This document shows positions 11,077 to 21,600 of a stretch of 64,000 nucleotides of DNA, piece after piece. The DNA comes from Aporrectodea caliginosa. Its lineage: Eukaryota; Annelida; Clitellata; Crassiclitellata; Lumbricidae. Position numbers and translations under genes: made by a program. Numbering within the stretch: the stretch's first letter is position 1; each line of letters begins with the position of its first letter. The stretch covers positions 1 to 64,000 of the forward strand of contig JACEVL010000960.1 in NCBI GenBank assembly GCA_020284085.1. Reading direction: 5' to 3'. Below the pieces are notes generated by a model. It saw nothing but the letters and a program-made list of their open reading frames with translations, was not told the origin of the DNA and did no database searches.

Positions 11077-14000
11077 CGATGACGACGACGACGACGACGA
11101 CGACAACGACGATGATGATGATGAAGATGATGACAATGATGATGATGTCTTTTTTGGCATTGCCTTACCCAGGTAGCAAGAGATAAAGGACAAACTATAT
11201 GATCCTGTGGTCAACCAGAGTTTTAGTGAAATTGCTTAAAGCATCATCATAACCACCAAGCATAACATTGACAATTATGACGATGATTGGAATTTCCACT
11301 AAGACAAAGTCCTTAGATTTGAATCCTGATAGATCTCGTATAGCTAGGACAAAATGAACTAAATAAACGGCGTAAAACCAACTGCTACCTGCCTATCAAT
11401 AGGTGTATTGTTTTTAACCATGCGCCAACGTATGAGCTTTTCTTGCGACCTGATAGCTTGCGCTCTAAATAAATTCTAGATTTCGACTGAGATTACCGTC
11501 ACAGTAGGATGGATCTTCGTCATGGCCATTGACACAGTCCTTGACCCCGTCACAGATGAGTAGCTTCGATATGCACTCTCGCTCGATGCTACCGCACTGG
11601 AACTCGTGGTCTGCGCATCCTGTGCCTGTAATGTAAAGCAGTTGGCAGCCATAGAGTTGAGCAATTCTAAACTAGTGGACCTCTGAAAGTCACAGCATTT
11701 AATGATGATGTGTTCTCTACCCGAAGGCAGGTCCATTGGTTTTTTATGCCACCCGGGATGAGATGAGCGCACGAGATGGTTTCCCGTTGCCTTCCTCACA
11801 GACAATTGTGGTTGAGCAACTTGTCCAGGGTCGCTACGCAGTGGCTTGAGGTAGATTCGAACCTGCGACCTTCCGGTTATAACACACAGAACATACCGCT
11901 AAACCACCGCGTCCCATTTAACAGTGCATATAGTAGAATCGATGAATTATTTAAAAGGTATTAGAATCTCAAATGCCCCGCTGCGATACTAATTTAATCC
12001 AATCTAAAGTCATTCTAAATTCTAAATTCATACTTGCCTCGTTGCACTGACGTCAAGACATGTTTCATCCATATTTCCTGTAATTTCTGCGCAATTGTCA
12101 GCCAACCCCAAACAATCTCATCCTTCAAGCGGCAACTTGAAACTTTCTATTTCATGAATCAATCGGTCATGTATCTTCCACCCTTGGCTGTCCACCCCTA
12201 CCCCCCATTCTTTGGCGACTGCCTCTGGTTCAAATTTGACTTATGGCACATAAATCTCATTGTTCATTCATTTAAATTTAATAAACTCGTAGCGCACAAC
12301 GCTTATTCCTGCGCAATGAGGCACAAAATCGATGGTTTAGAAAATGCGCTATGTCATTATTAATAATCCTATTCGGCACCAATGTGGATCTTTTAAACTT
12401 TTGGTCTTGTCATCAGCTAACCGTGCTTGTGCTGTAGTTTGTTTGTCTTTCGTGCTTACTGAAAATTGTGCACTTTGGTGTAATATGTCTTAGAGTTTAA
12501 ATATATGCATTTATACAAGTATTATGAATTTATTGCAATATGAGAACGAAAAATGACTATTTTGAAAGAAAGTTTGCGCTTGATGACTTCAAGACTGAAT
12601 GACTAATTTACTGCACGCCTCCGGACAACATACAAGTCTAAACCTTACTTTGAGAAGAAATTGCACTAAAGGTATTGTCTAGATAATATAATTAAAAGCT
12701 AGAGACATTGACGACTGGATCTGATGTTCTGAAGTTTTAAAAACTTGGTAAAAATAGGCTATCTAAAACTAAAATTTGACGATACCGATCTCACAGAGAT
12801 TCACTAACGAAGCTAAGGAATCAGAATCACAATGGTGGACTTTTGAAATCTATGACAGAGGTCGTCTTTATATGTTTAGCAGTACTTGTAGTTTTATTGA
12901 TCTGCAATCCTCGCAAGCATTATGTAATGACTCACGAAGCTCTAAACCCATCCGTTAAAACAAGTGTAGACAAATGGCAACGAATCATCTGCTAAACATC
13001 TTCGATGTATCAGAGCGTCGTTACCATACCATATCTCTTCAGTGTCAAAAAGAGATCTAATTCAAGTCACTTTCTACCACAGCATGAACTTTAACCTGGC
13101 GCAAAACGTGAGCTGCTAACTTTCATTACATTAGGCTAACGCTTCAATGCATTAAGTAATATAATCAACATTAGGCCTACTTACTCTACACGCAGCATAT
13201 CAATAAAAAAACAGGTCAGGCATAGGGATACACATGGACAGCGTCATTTATGAGGTCAAAATCTATCTGTTCAGAGACAATAAAGACCTTTAAAGCTTTC
13301 AACGGTCAATAGTCTGATTCTTTGTCAGCAGTGTTGAAAGCAGCATCTTTTAACAACAGAAAATGAATGCGGCAGCAATCCTTTGGACTTAAATTACCCC
13401 GTAGGCTAATACGGGCGAATCTGTGTGTCCGATAGCCAGAGATTAAGTGCAGCCCATTGTTTGTTTTTTTGTTTTTTTTTATAAAACCAAAAGAACCAGA
13501 AACCCCCAAAAACATTTTTCAAATAAATTTATAAATTACAAATGCCAGAAATGGCGTCTCTTCAACTCTTTTGGTAATTGTTGTTAATCTTTGTTAATTT
13601 CGTTAAATGACGTTCTACGGTTCTGCTGTTCTAGTTAATTTTATGTATACAGCTGATTAATTTGAACGGTATTCACTATTCATGCCATTTTTATGAGTTT
13701 TATGACCCGAAATGTCTGGAACCCTTGCGGACACGTTCTTCTCTAACCTTAAGCTGCTCTCTTTAGCCGGGGTTGGGTCGAGAGCGCTCCTGAGTAGATA
13801 ATCTTTAAGGGGCGCTATATAAATATCTGAAATGAATGAATGAACGAAATAGGAAAATCTTAAAAACAAAAAGCAAATAACCAAAGAAGAAACTAAACAA
13901 AAACACCCATTTTGAAAACATCGTGGTTTTTGAACGCCTGGTTCAGTCTGTAAGGCTAGGCCTATTTTAAACGACAGTTAGCTGTGTATGGTAAGGCACC

Positions 14001-15655
14001 TTACAATAGCCAGGCTCAGTTACCATAACTGTGTTCGATGGAATTTCGACCTGGCTTTTCCAGAGTATTCTGATTAACTTCATTGCGATTTCACTCCAAG
14101 TGACCGCCGACTGAAGTTTTGGTCATTATGAAATAACGCTACAGAAATCATTACATTATAATTATGATTGTGCTTGCCTTTCACCGCTGCTTCTTGGGTT
14201 CAAAACCTGATGTGTCATGCAGTATTTTCGCTTCCGTCTAAAGAACCACCAACCTTCAACCAAGCCATATCTGTATGACTCTATTGTTCTAAGAAACGAA
14301 CTCATCTTAAGCTTATTAGATTTTGTATTGTATTGTATTGTATTGTATTGTATTTTACCATGGCGCCCCATCCAGATATTTCTTAGGCGTCAAAGCGCGG
14401 ACGCTGAATCGGAGTTTTTGAGCAATTGCAAGGATCACTTCGCGGCCTTTCCATACCCGCAATTGCAAGGCACCGAACATAACCTGCGCCGCAGTTGTAT
14501 TGTGTTATATTGTATTGTATGACTACCTAAGTTTATTTTCGATATCTGTTAGTGTTACATAATAACTATATACGCGCAGTAGGAACAGTGCCGTAAGTTT
14601 AAGTTTCATGCCCATACAGATTACTTGATTGGGAGGGGCCATCTTCATTAGCCCAATTATTTTGCTTTACCAGACTTCGAAGAGGCCCACGCGTTTTCAG
14701 ATTCAGGTTGCGGGCTTTTAGTAATAATATGAGATGTGACTCATTATACGCCCGTGTCGCTTACAAAGGTAGGCCTAGATCTGGTGGCCTTGCTATTCTT
14801 GGGCATTCTAATAAGTTCAGATGAGAAGTATATAAGGTTGTGAAGTGTCTCTTCCTATACAGCCCTCTCCGTCTTCAAAACCTTCTTCTTCTTTAGGGGT
14901 TCTCGCACTGGGAGCGCTACTGAATGGCCACAGCTGTGAGCAGCGCTATGTAAATTAACAAATACAACACAATATATAAAGACACTAAATATAGCGCCTT
15001 TTGAGTGCCTCACGAAAGAGATGCACCTATGATCATCTAACAATTTTGCAAACGTATGCTGCCCAGTCAAAAGCAAAAGTGCGTAAGTGTGATGGAGACT
15101 ATTACAGGAGGACGGTCCAATACACGAGAAAGCACGACTGCGTAGTTGTCTTACTATCGGATCATAATATCAATTAAACTTACCTAAAACCAATGCTGTT
15201 TGGTTTATGAAGTTTTGTAGGAACGCAGAAATTAACACCTTATTATCACAGTCACAGACTTTTGACTAACCGTCTCAGGCTCGAGGCAAAGCGACTTCGC
15301 TATATTAGCATTATTCTGTCACCGCTTTGAAAAATTTGTTGTATTTTTTACAAAAGATTATAGTGTGCGTAGAAGAATTAACTGTTATTTTGTGAACAGT
15401 TTGGTTACCTTCTAGTCTGTTAACGGTATTTTCTGCTTTATGGTAGATTGACTCAACGTCAACGGGTTTAGTCTTTAGTTTCTCCGTCAACCTTTCAATG
15501 TGTTTTTCCAGGTTGTTGATCACGAACGCATTTTCCAGAAGCCGAAATTCCCATTCGGAGGTAGCGTTCAGCAACGGTTCTAGTTCAATCTGCACCCCGA
15601 TCGCACCTTGGAAAAGACCAAGGAGTGCGACTAATAACAAAACAGCACCATTCAT
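9829..15655 (-). CDS. extracellular hemoglobin linker-like protein, copy A (3 exons)
   Basis: Spliced gene, exons 15655-15409, 11625-11497 and 10229-9829; predicted 258 aa. Exon 1 gives a hydrophobic signal peptide (residues 1-20) and an amphipathic helical stretch with heptad-like leucines (about 40-82). Exon 2 is a complete LDL-receptor class A module with six cysteines and the CDGVKDC...DE calcium-site pattern. Exon 3 is a 132-residue domain with six cysteines and an SGNYQIANRR motif resembling the annelid erythrocruorin linker C-terminal barrel. Both introns are GT/AG and phase 1, so all joins keep frame. In the family, linkers are secreted, trimerise through the coiled coil and hold globin dodecamers into the hexagonal bilayer. 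The start is chosen because MNGA is shared by all three copies and leads straight into the signal peptide. Function is inferred from domain order, not from an alignment. Confidence 0.82.
10268..10680 (-). mobile_element. SINE-like element with (ATG)n tail, in linker A intron 2
   Basis: Same family as 34160-34569. On the minus strand it ends in two roughly 40-bp subrepeats (GGACTCCAACGGGCC and GGACACCTACGGGCC) and a short ATG tail. It is absent from the matching place in linker gene B, so it inserted after the duplication. Confidence 0.75.
10958..11148. repeat. (GAT/GAC)n microsatellite in linker A intron 2
   Basis: About 190 bp of GAT and GAC triplets. The matching intron of gene B carries the same repeat as (ATC)n at 24478-24570, so it predates the duplication. 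Confidence 0.93.
11497..11625 (-). CDS. linker A exon 2 (LDLa module)
   Basis: A 129-bp phase 1-1 exon between acceptor TTTACATTACAG and donor GTAATC. It codes one full LDLa domain with six Cys. It has the canonical Phe before the second Cys, which copy B has changed to Leu. Confidence 0.87.
11700..11925 (-). mobile_element. tRNA-derived SINE in linker A intron 1
   Basis: On the minus strand: GCGGTGGTTTAGCGGTATG (A box) and CGCAGGTTCGAATCTACC (B box), then a conserved body with GGAAACCATC and CCAATGGACCTGCC. It sits about 75 bp upstream of the LDLa exon, as in copies B and C. Confidence 0.8.
11965..13685 (-). other. linker A intron 1, no separate gene
   Basis: The part near 11965-12060 is shared with genes B and C. 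The frames at 12034-12363, 12776-12958 and 13306-13515 have no domains. Confidence 0.5.
13686..13850 (+). mobile_element. LINE 3' end with AATG tail
   Basis: Terminal AGAGCGCTCCTGAGTAG ... GGGGCGCTATATAAATATC followed by (AATG)n. Near-identical to the 3' end at 17880-18015. Confidence 0.75.
14318..14520. repeat. (TATTG)n-bounded segment
   Basis: TATTG repeats at 14323-14353 and again at 14496-14520 bracket about 140 bp of single-copy-looking DNA with GTGCCTTGCAATTGC. They are probably simple-repeat tails of two LINE 3' fragments. Confidence 0.5.
14877..14975 (+). mobile_element. LINE 3' terminus in linker A intron 1
   Basis: TTCTCGCACTGGGAGCGCT ... GAGCAGCGCTATGTAAATT followed by an AATAC-like tail. 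Confidence 0.65.
15409..15655 (-). CDS. linker A exon 1 (signal peptide and coiled coil)
   Basis: It has 82 codons plus one base and ends ACTAGAAG before donor GTAACC at 15408. Length is 247 bp, identical to copies B and C. An N-glycosylation sequon (NAT) lies just after the mature N-terminus. Confidence 0.85.
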
Positions 15656-15784
15656 TTCACATCGATAGCCTTGCAAATCCGATACGCATATACTGAACTA
15701 TAATCAACAACGTTTTTTCTTGAAATGCATCGACCGCCTCACTGTTGCCCACCCAAAGCACAGACGTGGCTATCAGTTTGACCC

Positions 15785-16392
15785 GGTTTCTAGTCCTAGA
15801 TACTGACCTATGTTCCAGCGTAAAGTTGAAATTTAAAAGGTTGAATGCCCTCGTGACAATGACCCGTGTCAAGGTTTCTGGAGCCGGTATATACACTTCG
15901 CAACCTCACCCATATGCTTATAAACAAAACCAGAGGGCAATGTACGCGACATTCAGATACAGAGCGATCAGGAACTGTAACACAGTGCAGCCTTTAACCA
16001 TTTCGTTTCTGAGAAAATATCCTTACAGTGGGCAGCATTGATTTCCCAGTCGCCTTTTGTATGCACCTTCTCGTCGTTAAATTTCTAGGCAGATTAAAAT
16101 GTAAGTTCGGTAAAACTACAACTCGTTAATTCTTGTTTACCTTAAGCTTCAGTGGTGATTAAAAAATAAGTCTAAATTCACTGTGCTTAACTTATAAGAA
16201 ACTGTAGTTAACTTAGCGAGAATGGGCTAGAAAAAGCGTGCGTATCTTTTTGGATTGCCTGCTTCGGATAGCTTTCCAGCCTATATTAGACTACCTCTTG
16301 GAAAACGACCGGTTCCATCCGAAAGATCACTTTGGAAGGCTGTTTTATTTAGAGACGATTACCGATTGATGCATTGCGTATTGGTAGAGGTG
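15785..16392. other. about 0.6 kb insertion between TATA box and start codon of linker A
   Basis: In copies B and C the TATATAA box is followed directly by GGGGCAAATTGATAGCC and the start codon about 135 bp on. In A the equivalent halves, at 16394-16399 and about 15784, are separated by this unrelated stretch. No termini or target duplication were recognised. Confidence 0.55.
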
Positions 16393-16393
16393 C

Positions 16394-16399
16394 TATATA
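16394..16399 (-). promoter_or_regulatory. displaced TATA box of linker A
   Basis: Minus-strand GAAACTTATATAGCACC aligns with GAAACTTATATAACGGG of copy B, but lies about 740 bp from the A start codon instead of about 138. Confidence 0.5.
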
Positions 16400-16423
16400 A
16401 GTTTCACAGCTATATTAGACTGG

Positions 16424-16858
16424 ATCGTATCTGGGACTATAATTACTGAAGGGATATGAAGCCGCAACGTGTCAGCCAATCAGAGATCATCTTTCTGAAA
16501 CATCGCGGGCGATGTACGTGGCCATCTATTTTTAGATTACACTGACATCCTGGCACTCAGCAGGTCAGAACTTTCAACAGAGCAAACGTAAACGAAGCCA
16601 AATGCATCGTTCTCGACGTTGTTTTTAGTCATTTACAGGATACATACATTGCAAGTTCTCTTTATTGAATTAAGTCGTTTTCGTTTCGTTACGACAATCG
16701 TCCACAAAACAAAAGGGACTAAAACTAGGCTAATTTATCTTGCAAAAGTCCCAGATTTAAAAACAGAGCCACAAACATAGTCTAGGTCAATGACCCAATT
16801 TTCATCGGCTTCATATACCTTCAGTAATAATAGTCCCAGATCGTACTAGTTACATTCA
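16424..16858. repeat. inverted repeat around linker A promoter
   Basis: GATCGTATCTGGGACTATAA at 16425 recurs inverted at about 16855-16805 together with ACTGAAGG and ATATGAAGCCG. The pair spans about 430 bp of otherwise unassigned DNA. Confidence 0.65.
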
Positions 16859-17319
16859 CTGGTATGCCAGGTCTGTGCAACTATTGGTACAGAGTCCAAG
16901 CGATGAACCCACGAAACACAAACGAGTGACCCGATAAATTAGACATTGTCTTGCTTGAGCTATCGGACTCCATTGTTATAACGTCGTTATCCGTGTCTTT
17001 CAGTGATTTATGCCAGGTCTATGCGGTGCTACGATGGAATGCTATGTGCATAGGCCTATATTTAGCTAGCTAGGCTCAGTGGTCATTGATACCTAGCTAT
17101 TGTTTGGCCAAGTAGATAAACTATTCAGTCCAAGAGCAGTGTTCGAATGCCTAAGTCTATTTTGAAAAGGTCCAAAACAGCAAATAGGTGCATGTAGCTT
17201 GGACGGATAACTGAAGTCAATGCTAAATCCTAACAAGCATTAGTAGGCTGTCAGAAACATGCCAAGCACGCGGTTATGATTGAAGGTTTTGGTAAAATCT
17301 TCAAAAGGCAGTTCAATTT
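16859..17319. repeat. upstream flank of linker A, shared with B and C
   Basis: About 16860-17275 matches, inverted, the flank at 41250-41690 and in part 18020-18200 (TTGGACTCTGTACCA, GGAGTCCGATAG). Confidence 0.65.
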
Positions 17320-18015
17320 GCCTTCTCATCCTCTGTCCGGGACCTTGGGGTCACTTTGGACCAAGAACTAACCTTCACGAGGCATACAAATCTACTCTGC
17401 CGCGATTGCTACTAGCTGCGCCAGCTTAGAGTGGACTTCCGTTCTTTAACCTATAATGCTGCCTTAACGCGTACCCACTCTTTTGTTGTTTCGCGCCCCG
17501 ATTATTGCAGCGCCCTCTAGGTGGGTCTTCCGGTGGCTCGGGTTGGGTGCTTGGATCGGGTCATGATTGCGGTGCACGCCTCATTGGCCGCATCCCAAGA
17601 CTTGGCCATGTCACTGTTACATGCGGAATGTCTTGCATTGGCTCTCTTTCCCCCAGCGGATCACTAACCGGATCTCTGCCTTGGTTTTGGCGCTGTCTCG
17701 TGGGTGTGGCCCTGTTTACTTACAGGAGCTCTGATGCTCCACTCTGAGCGTCCAGCGCCGTGGCTCTCTCCGCTCCTCTAAGCAGGCTTGAAACCCGGTC
17801 GCGGACATCTATTATGCAGCGCCGTTCTTTTTCTGTCGCTGGCCCTGCAATCTGGAACTGGCTCCCTGTGGATCTACGCCTAATGCATAGAGCCCTTGCG
17901 GCCACATTCTTCTCTAACCTTAAGACTGCTCTCTCTAGCCAGGTTGGGTCGGAAGCGCTCCTGAGTAGATAATCTGAAGGTGCGCTATACAAATATCTGA
18001 AATGAATGAATGACT
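17320..18015 (+). mobile_element. LINE, 5' truncated, between linker A and B
   Basis: It carries SVRDLGVTLDQELTFTRH, QLRVDFRSL, RPDYCSAL, RRSFSVAGPAIWNWLP and the GCGCTATACAAATATC terminus with an AATG tail. Frameshifts and stops make it a pseudogene. It separates the two duplicate arms. Confidence 0.85.
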
Positions 18016-18271
18016 GATGTAGCCGATACACATAGGATATCCGTTCCATCGTAACTCAGCATAGGCCTGGCATATATCACTGGAACAAAATAGCGACGTG
18101 TTAACAATGGAGTCCGATAGGTCTAGCAAAACAATTTCGTCTTATTTAATGTGCCCCTCGTTTGAGTTTCGTGGGTACATCGTTTGGACTCTGTACCAAT
18201 ACACTGTTGCGAACGCTATATTGTCACATGAATGTAGCTTATACGATGCAGACTAATTTAATTGTGAAACT

Positions 18272-18278
18272 TATATAA
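18272..18278 (+). promoter_or_regulatory. TATA box of linker B
   Basis: TATATAA in AACTTATATAACGGGGC, conserved in copy C at 41769-41775, 138 bp before the B start codon. That leaves room for a 5' UTR of about 105 nt. Confidence 0.6.
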
Positions 18279-18415
18279 CGGGGCAAATTGATAGCCACGT
18301 CTTTGCTTTGGATGCGCAGCAGAGAGGCGGTCGATGTATTAAACCAAATTAAATTTTCATGAAAAGTGTTGACTATAGTTCAGTATTTGCGTATCGGATT
18401 CGCTATCGTTGTGAA

Positions 18416-18662
18416 ATGAATGGTGCTATATTGTTATTAGTCGCACTCCTTGGTCTTCTCCAAGGTGCGATCGGGGTGCAGATTGAACTAGAACCGTTGC
18501 TGAACGCTACCTCCGAATGGGAAATTCGGCTTCTGGAAAATGCGTTCGTGATCAACAACCTTGAAAAACACATTGAAAGGTTGACGGAGAAACTAAAGAC
18601 TAAACCCGTCGACGTTGAATCAATCTACCATAAAGCAGAAAATACCGTTAACAGACTAGAAG
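18416..18662 (+). CDS. linker B exon 1
   Basis: Signal peptide plus coiled-coil region, 247 bp, donor AGAAG/GTAACC. Differs from copy A at three residues (positions 5, 15 and 37). Confidence 0.85.
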
Positions 18663-21600
18663 GTAACCACATTGTTCAGAAAATAACAGATCATTCTTCT
18701 ACGTGTACACCATGACCTTTACGGTTTGGTGACTATTCATCCCCGGAGAATTCATCCCCGGACGATTCATCCTGGACGATTCATCCCCGGACAATTCATC
18801 CCCGGACGATTCATCCCCGGACAATTCATCCCCGGACGATTCATCCTGGACCATTCATCCCCGGACTGTTCATCCTGGACGATTCATCCTGGACGATTCA
18901 TCCTGGACCATTCATCCCGGACGATTCATCCCGGACGATTCATCCTGGACAGTATTCTATGATTGTGGTTAGTAAGTGAATTATGAAGCTTTAACGCACC
19001 TTTCATGGTATGGTCATGGTATAAATAGGTTACTTCATGATTTTTTCGTTTTAGTACATTAAGTACCAAACTCGTTCTATTTTCAAATGAATTGTACTCG
19101 TGGATTCCACACTCGTAGAATTCATAAGAAAATAGAACTCGTGTGGTATTTCCGGTGTAAATACGACAGAAATCATGAAGTAACCAATACTTAGTTGTAA
19201 AACATTTACAAGGTTCGCCATTACACCACACATTTCATCTTACTTACTGAAATAATGACTCTTAGGTCAAAAAACATGACGTCACCAAAGTATGGGTTCA
19301 GTGTGAAGTGCGCAGGTTTTTCGAATCAGAAACGTTTCAATATCAAGAAATAAATAGGCTTATTTCTTAGTTAACGGAAAACATTGAATAAGAAACAATA
19401 AAATAATACGTTATGACGACGGTAAACTTTGGAACATCGAAACGTGGAAAGCGAACGGTGATACATCGAAACTACGAATACTGGAGAAAAGGAGAGAACG
19501 CACAAGGACAAACACAATGGCGCTGTTGCAAACACCAGGTTTTCAACTGCAAAGCACGACTGCTAACAGATGCAAACAACGTTGTGATCGGAGATCAGTC
19601 ACCAGACCACACCCACAGCGGTAATGTCTCAACAGCACTTGCACGGGCCGCTATCGCAGATATGAAGAAGAAAATGACAGAAACTATAGCAACACCAAGT
19701 TCGTCTTCCGGTGCGGTCATGGTTGATCTGGGTCCACATGTGTTGATGGCCTTGCCCAAGAAAACTTCTCTCAACCGTGTTCTGCGTCGTCATCGTCAAG
19801 TTGTATTGTCAAGCGGTGATAACCAGCAGACCTTACCACCAACACCATCTTTGCCGGTCTCTCTTCATTAAACCTCTCCAAGCTTCAGGCCATTCTTAAC
19901 GCCTCCGCCCGCCTTATCTGTGGTCTCCCAAAGTACTCTCACATATCTACCTTCATTCGGGAAACTCTTCACTGGCTTCCTGTGCCCCAGCGCATTCAAT
20001 TCAAAATTCTTACACTTATGCGCAACTCTCTGCTCAGGGTAGCTCCTTCATACCTTCAGGCCTTATGCACATCGGTTTCTACACTTCCTGGTCGCTCTGC
20101 TCTGCGCTCTGCCACCAGAGGCCTTCTGGTTGTCCTCCGCATGCGTGGTGCAACAGCTCAATCCAGAAGCTTTGCCTATGTCAGCCCCTCTACTTGGAAC
20201 CATCTTCCGCATGAATTGCGTCTTGAGCTCCTCAGCCTTTCCCTTCCTCTGTAGGGGAAACGCCTGAAGACTATCTTATTTGTTAGAGCCCTGGGTCGGG
20301 AGCGCCTCTGAATCTGCGAGTGGCGCTATACAAATGTTCAATTACAAGCGGTGATAAAGCACACCTTACCACCAACACCAACTAATCTCAGCTTTCATTT
20401 CCCATCGAAATTTATCAATTTCCTATTATTTGATTCTGGATCGGGAGATGATCGGCTTATCATCTTGGGCGATAGAATGCTTCTTGGTGGTCTAGCCAGA
20501 TCCGACATCTGGTTGGCTGATGGCACTTTCAAGGTGGTACCCTCCATCTTTTTCCAGATGTACAGTATACATTTCCAGTTCATGAACGGAATTAATCCTG
20601 CCGCAGTATTTTGTCTATTGCCGAACAAGACCCGAGCAACCTACGACCGTCTTATAACGGAATTGAAGAATCTGATGCCAAGTGCTGCACCAAAAACGAT
20701 TTTAACCGATTTCGAGTCAGCGGCAATGGGAGCATTTTCCCATGCATTTCCCGGAGCTTCCATAACCGGATGTTACTTTCATCTCAACCAGAGTGTCCTT
20801 CGCAAGGTGAATGAATTGGGTATGAAGAACGATTACGAAACTGACGATGTGCTACGTGGAAGTGTTCGATGTTTATCAGCACTCGCACATGTACCGGTTG
20901 ATGATGTTGCTGAATCATTCGACTTGCTAGCTGAAGACATGCCAGAACATGACAGAATGAACGAACTTCTATCCTACTTCGAACACACCTACATTAGAGG
21001 TCGACGACTCCGAGGCAGAGGCCACAATTATGGCCCAGCCATGTTTCCAATCCCGATGTGGAATCAGTACGAATCAGCTGGAGATGGTATAGCACGTACC
21101 ACAAACATAGTGGAAGGCTGGCATCATGGCATACAATCACTGTTCATGTGCACTCACCCTTCACTATGGTTGATGATTGAAGGGCTGGAGAAAGATAGTC
21201 AAAAGCAGAAGGCAGCATTCATGCAAGCAACTACTGGTGCCCAGGAAATTGGTGTGAAGAAATACCGCGACTTGGTCGAAAGAGTTAGACGTGCTGTTGG
21301 TGGATACGGAGAAACAAATGTGTTATTGTACCTTCGTGCAATTGCGCATTTGTCGCACAATTAAAACTGTTACTACTGTAACTACATCTTATTATTAATA
21401 AATCGAAACTTAGTTGTAAACCAATTAGTAAAATAAATCATCGTGACTTTCGTGGTGGCTATGTGCTTTGTCGACATTATGAGTTTTGGAAGCCGAATAC
21501 ATGTCATCGTGAGGAGAATTGTCTTTTTGCCCATAACTATGAGGAACAACACCTTTGGACTCTTGAAAAAGATGGTTGCTTTGACATTGCTGAATTCATT

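Noticed and set aside
10860..11214. Met/Asp/Ser-rich frames
   Set aside because: Artefacts of the GAT microsatellite in linker A intron 2.
11476..11805. Single protein read straight through in the longest frame
   Set aside because: That frame runs across a SINE into the wrong frame of the LDLa exon; the spliced phase-1 reading gives six ordered cysteines instead.
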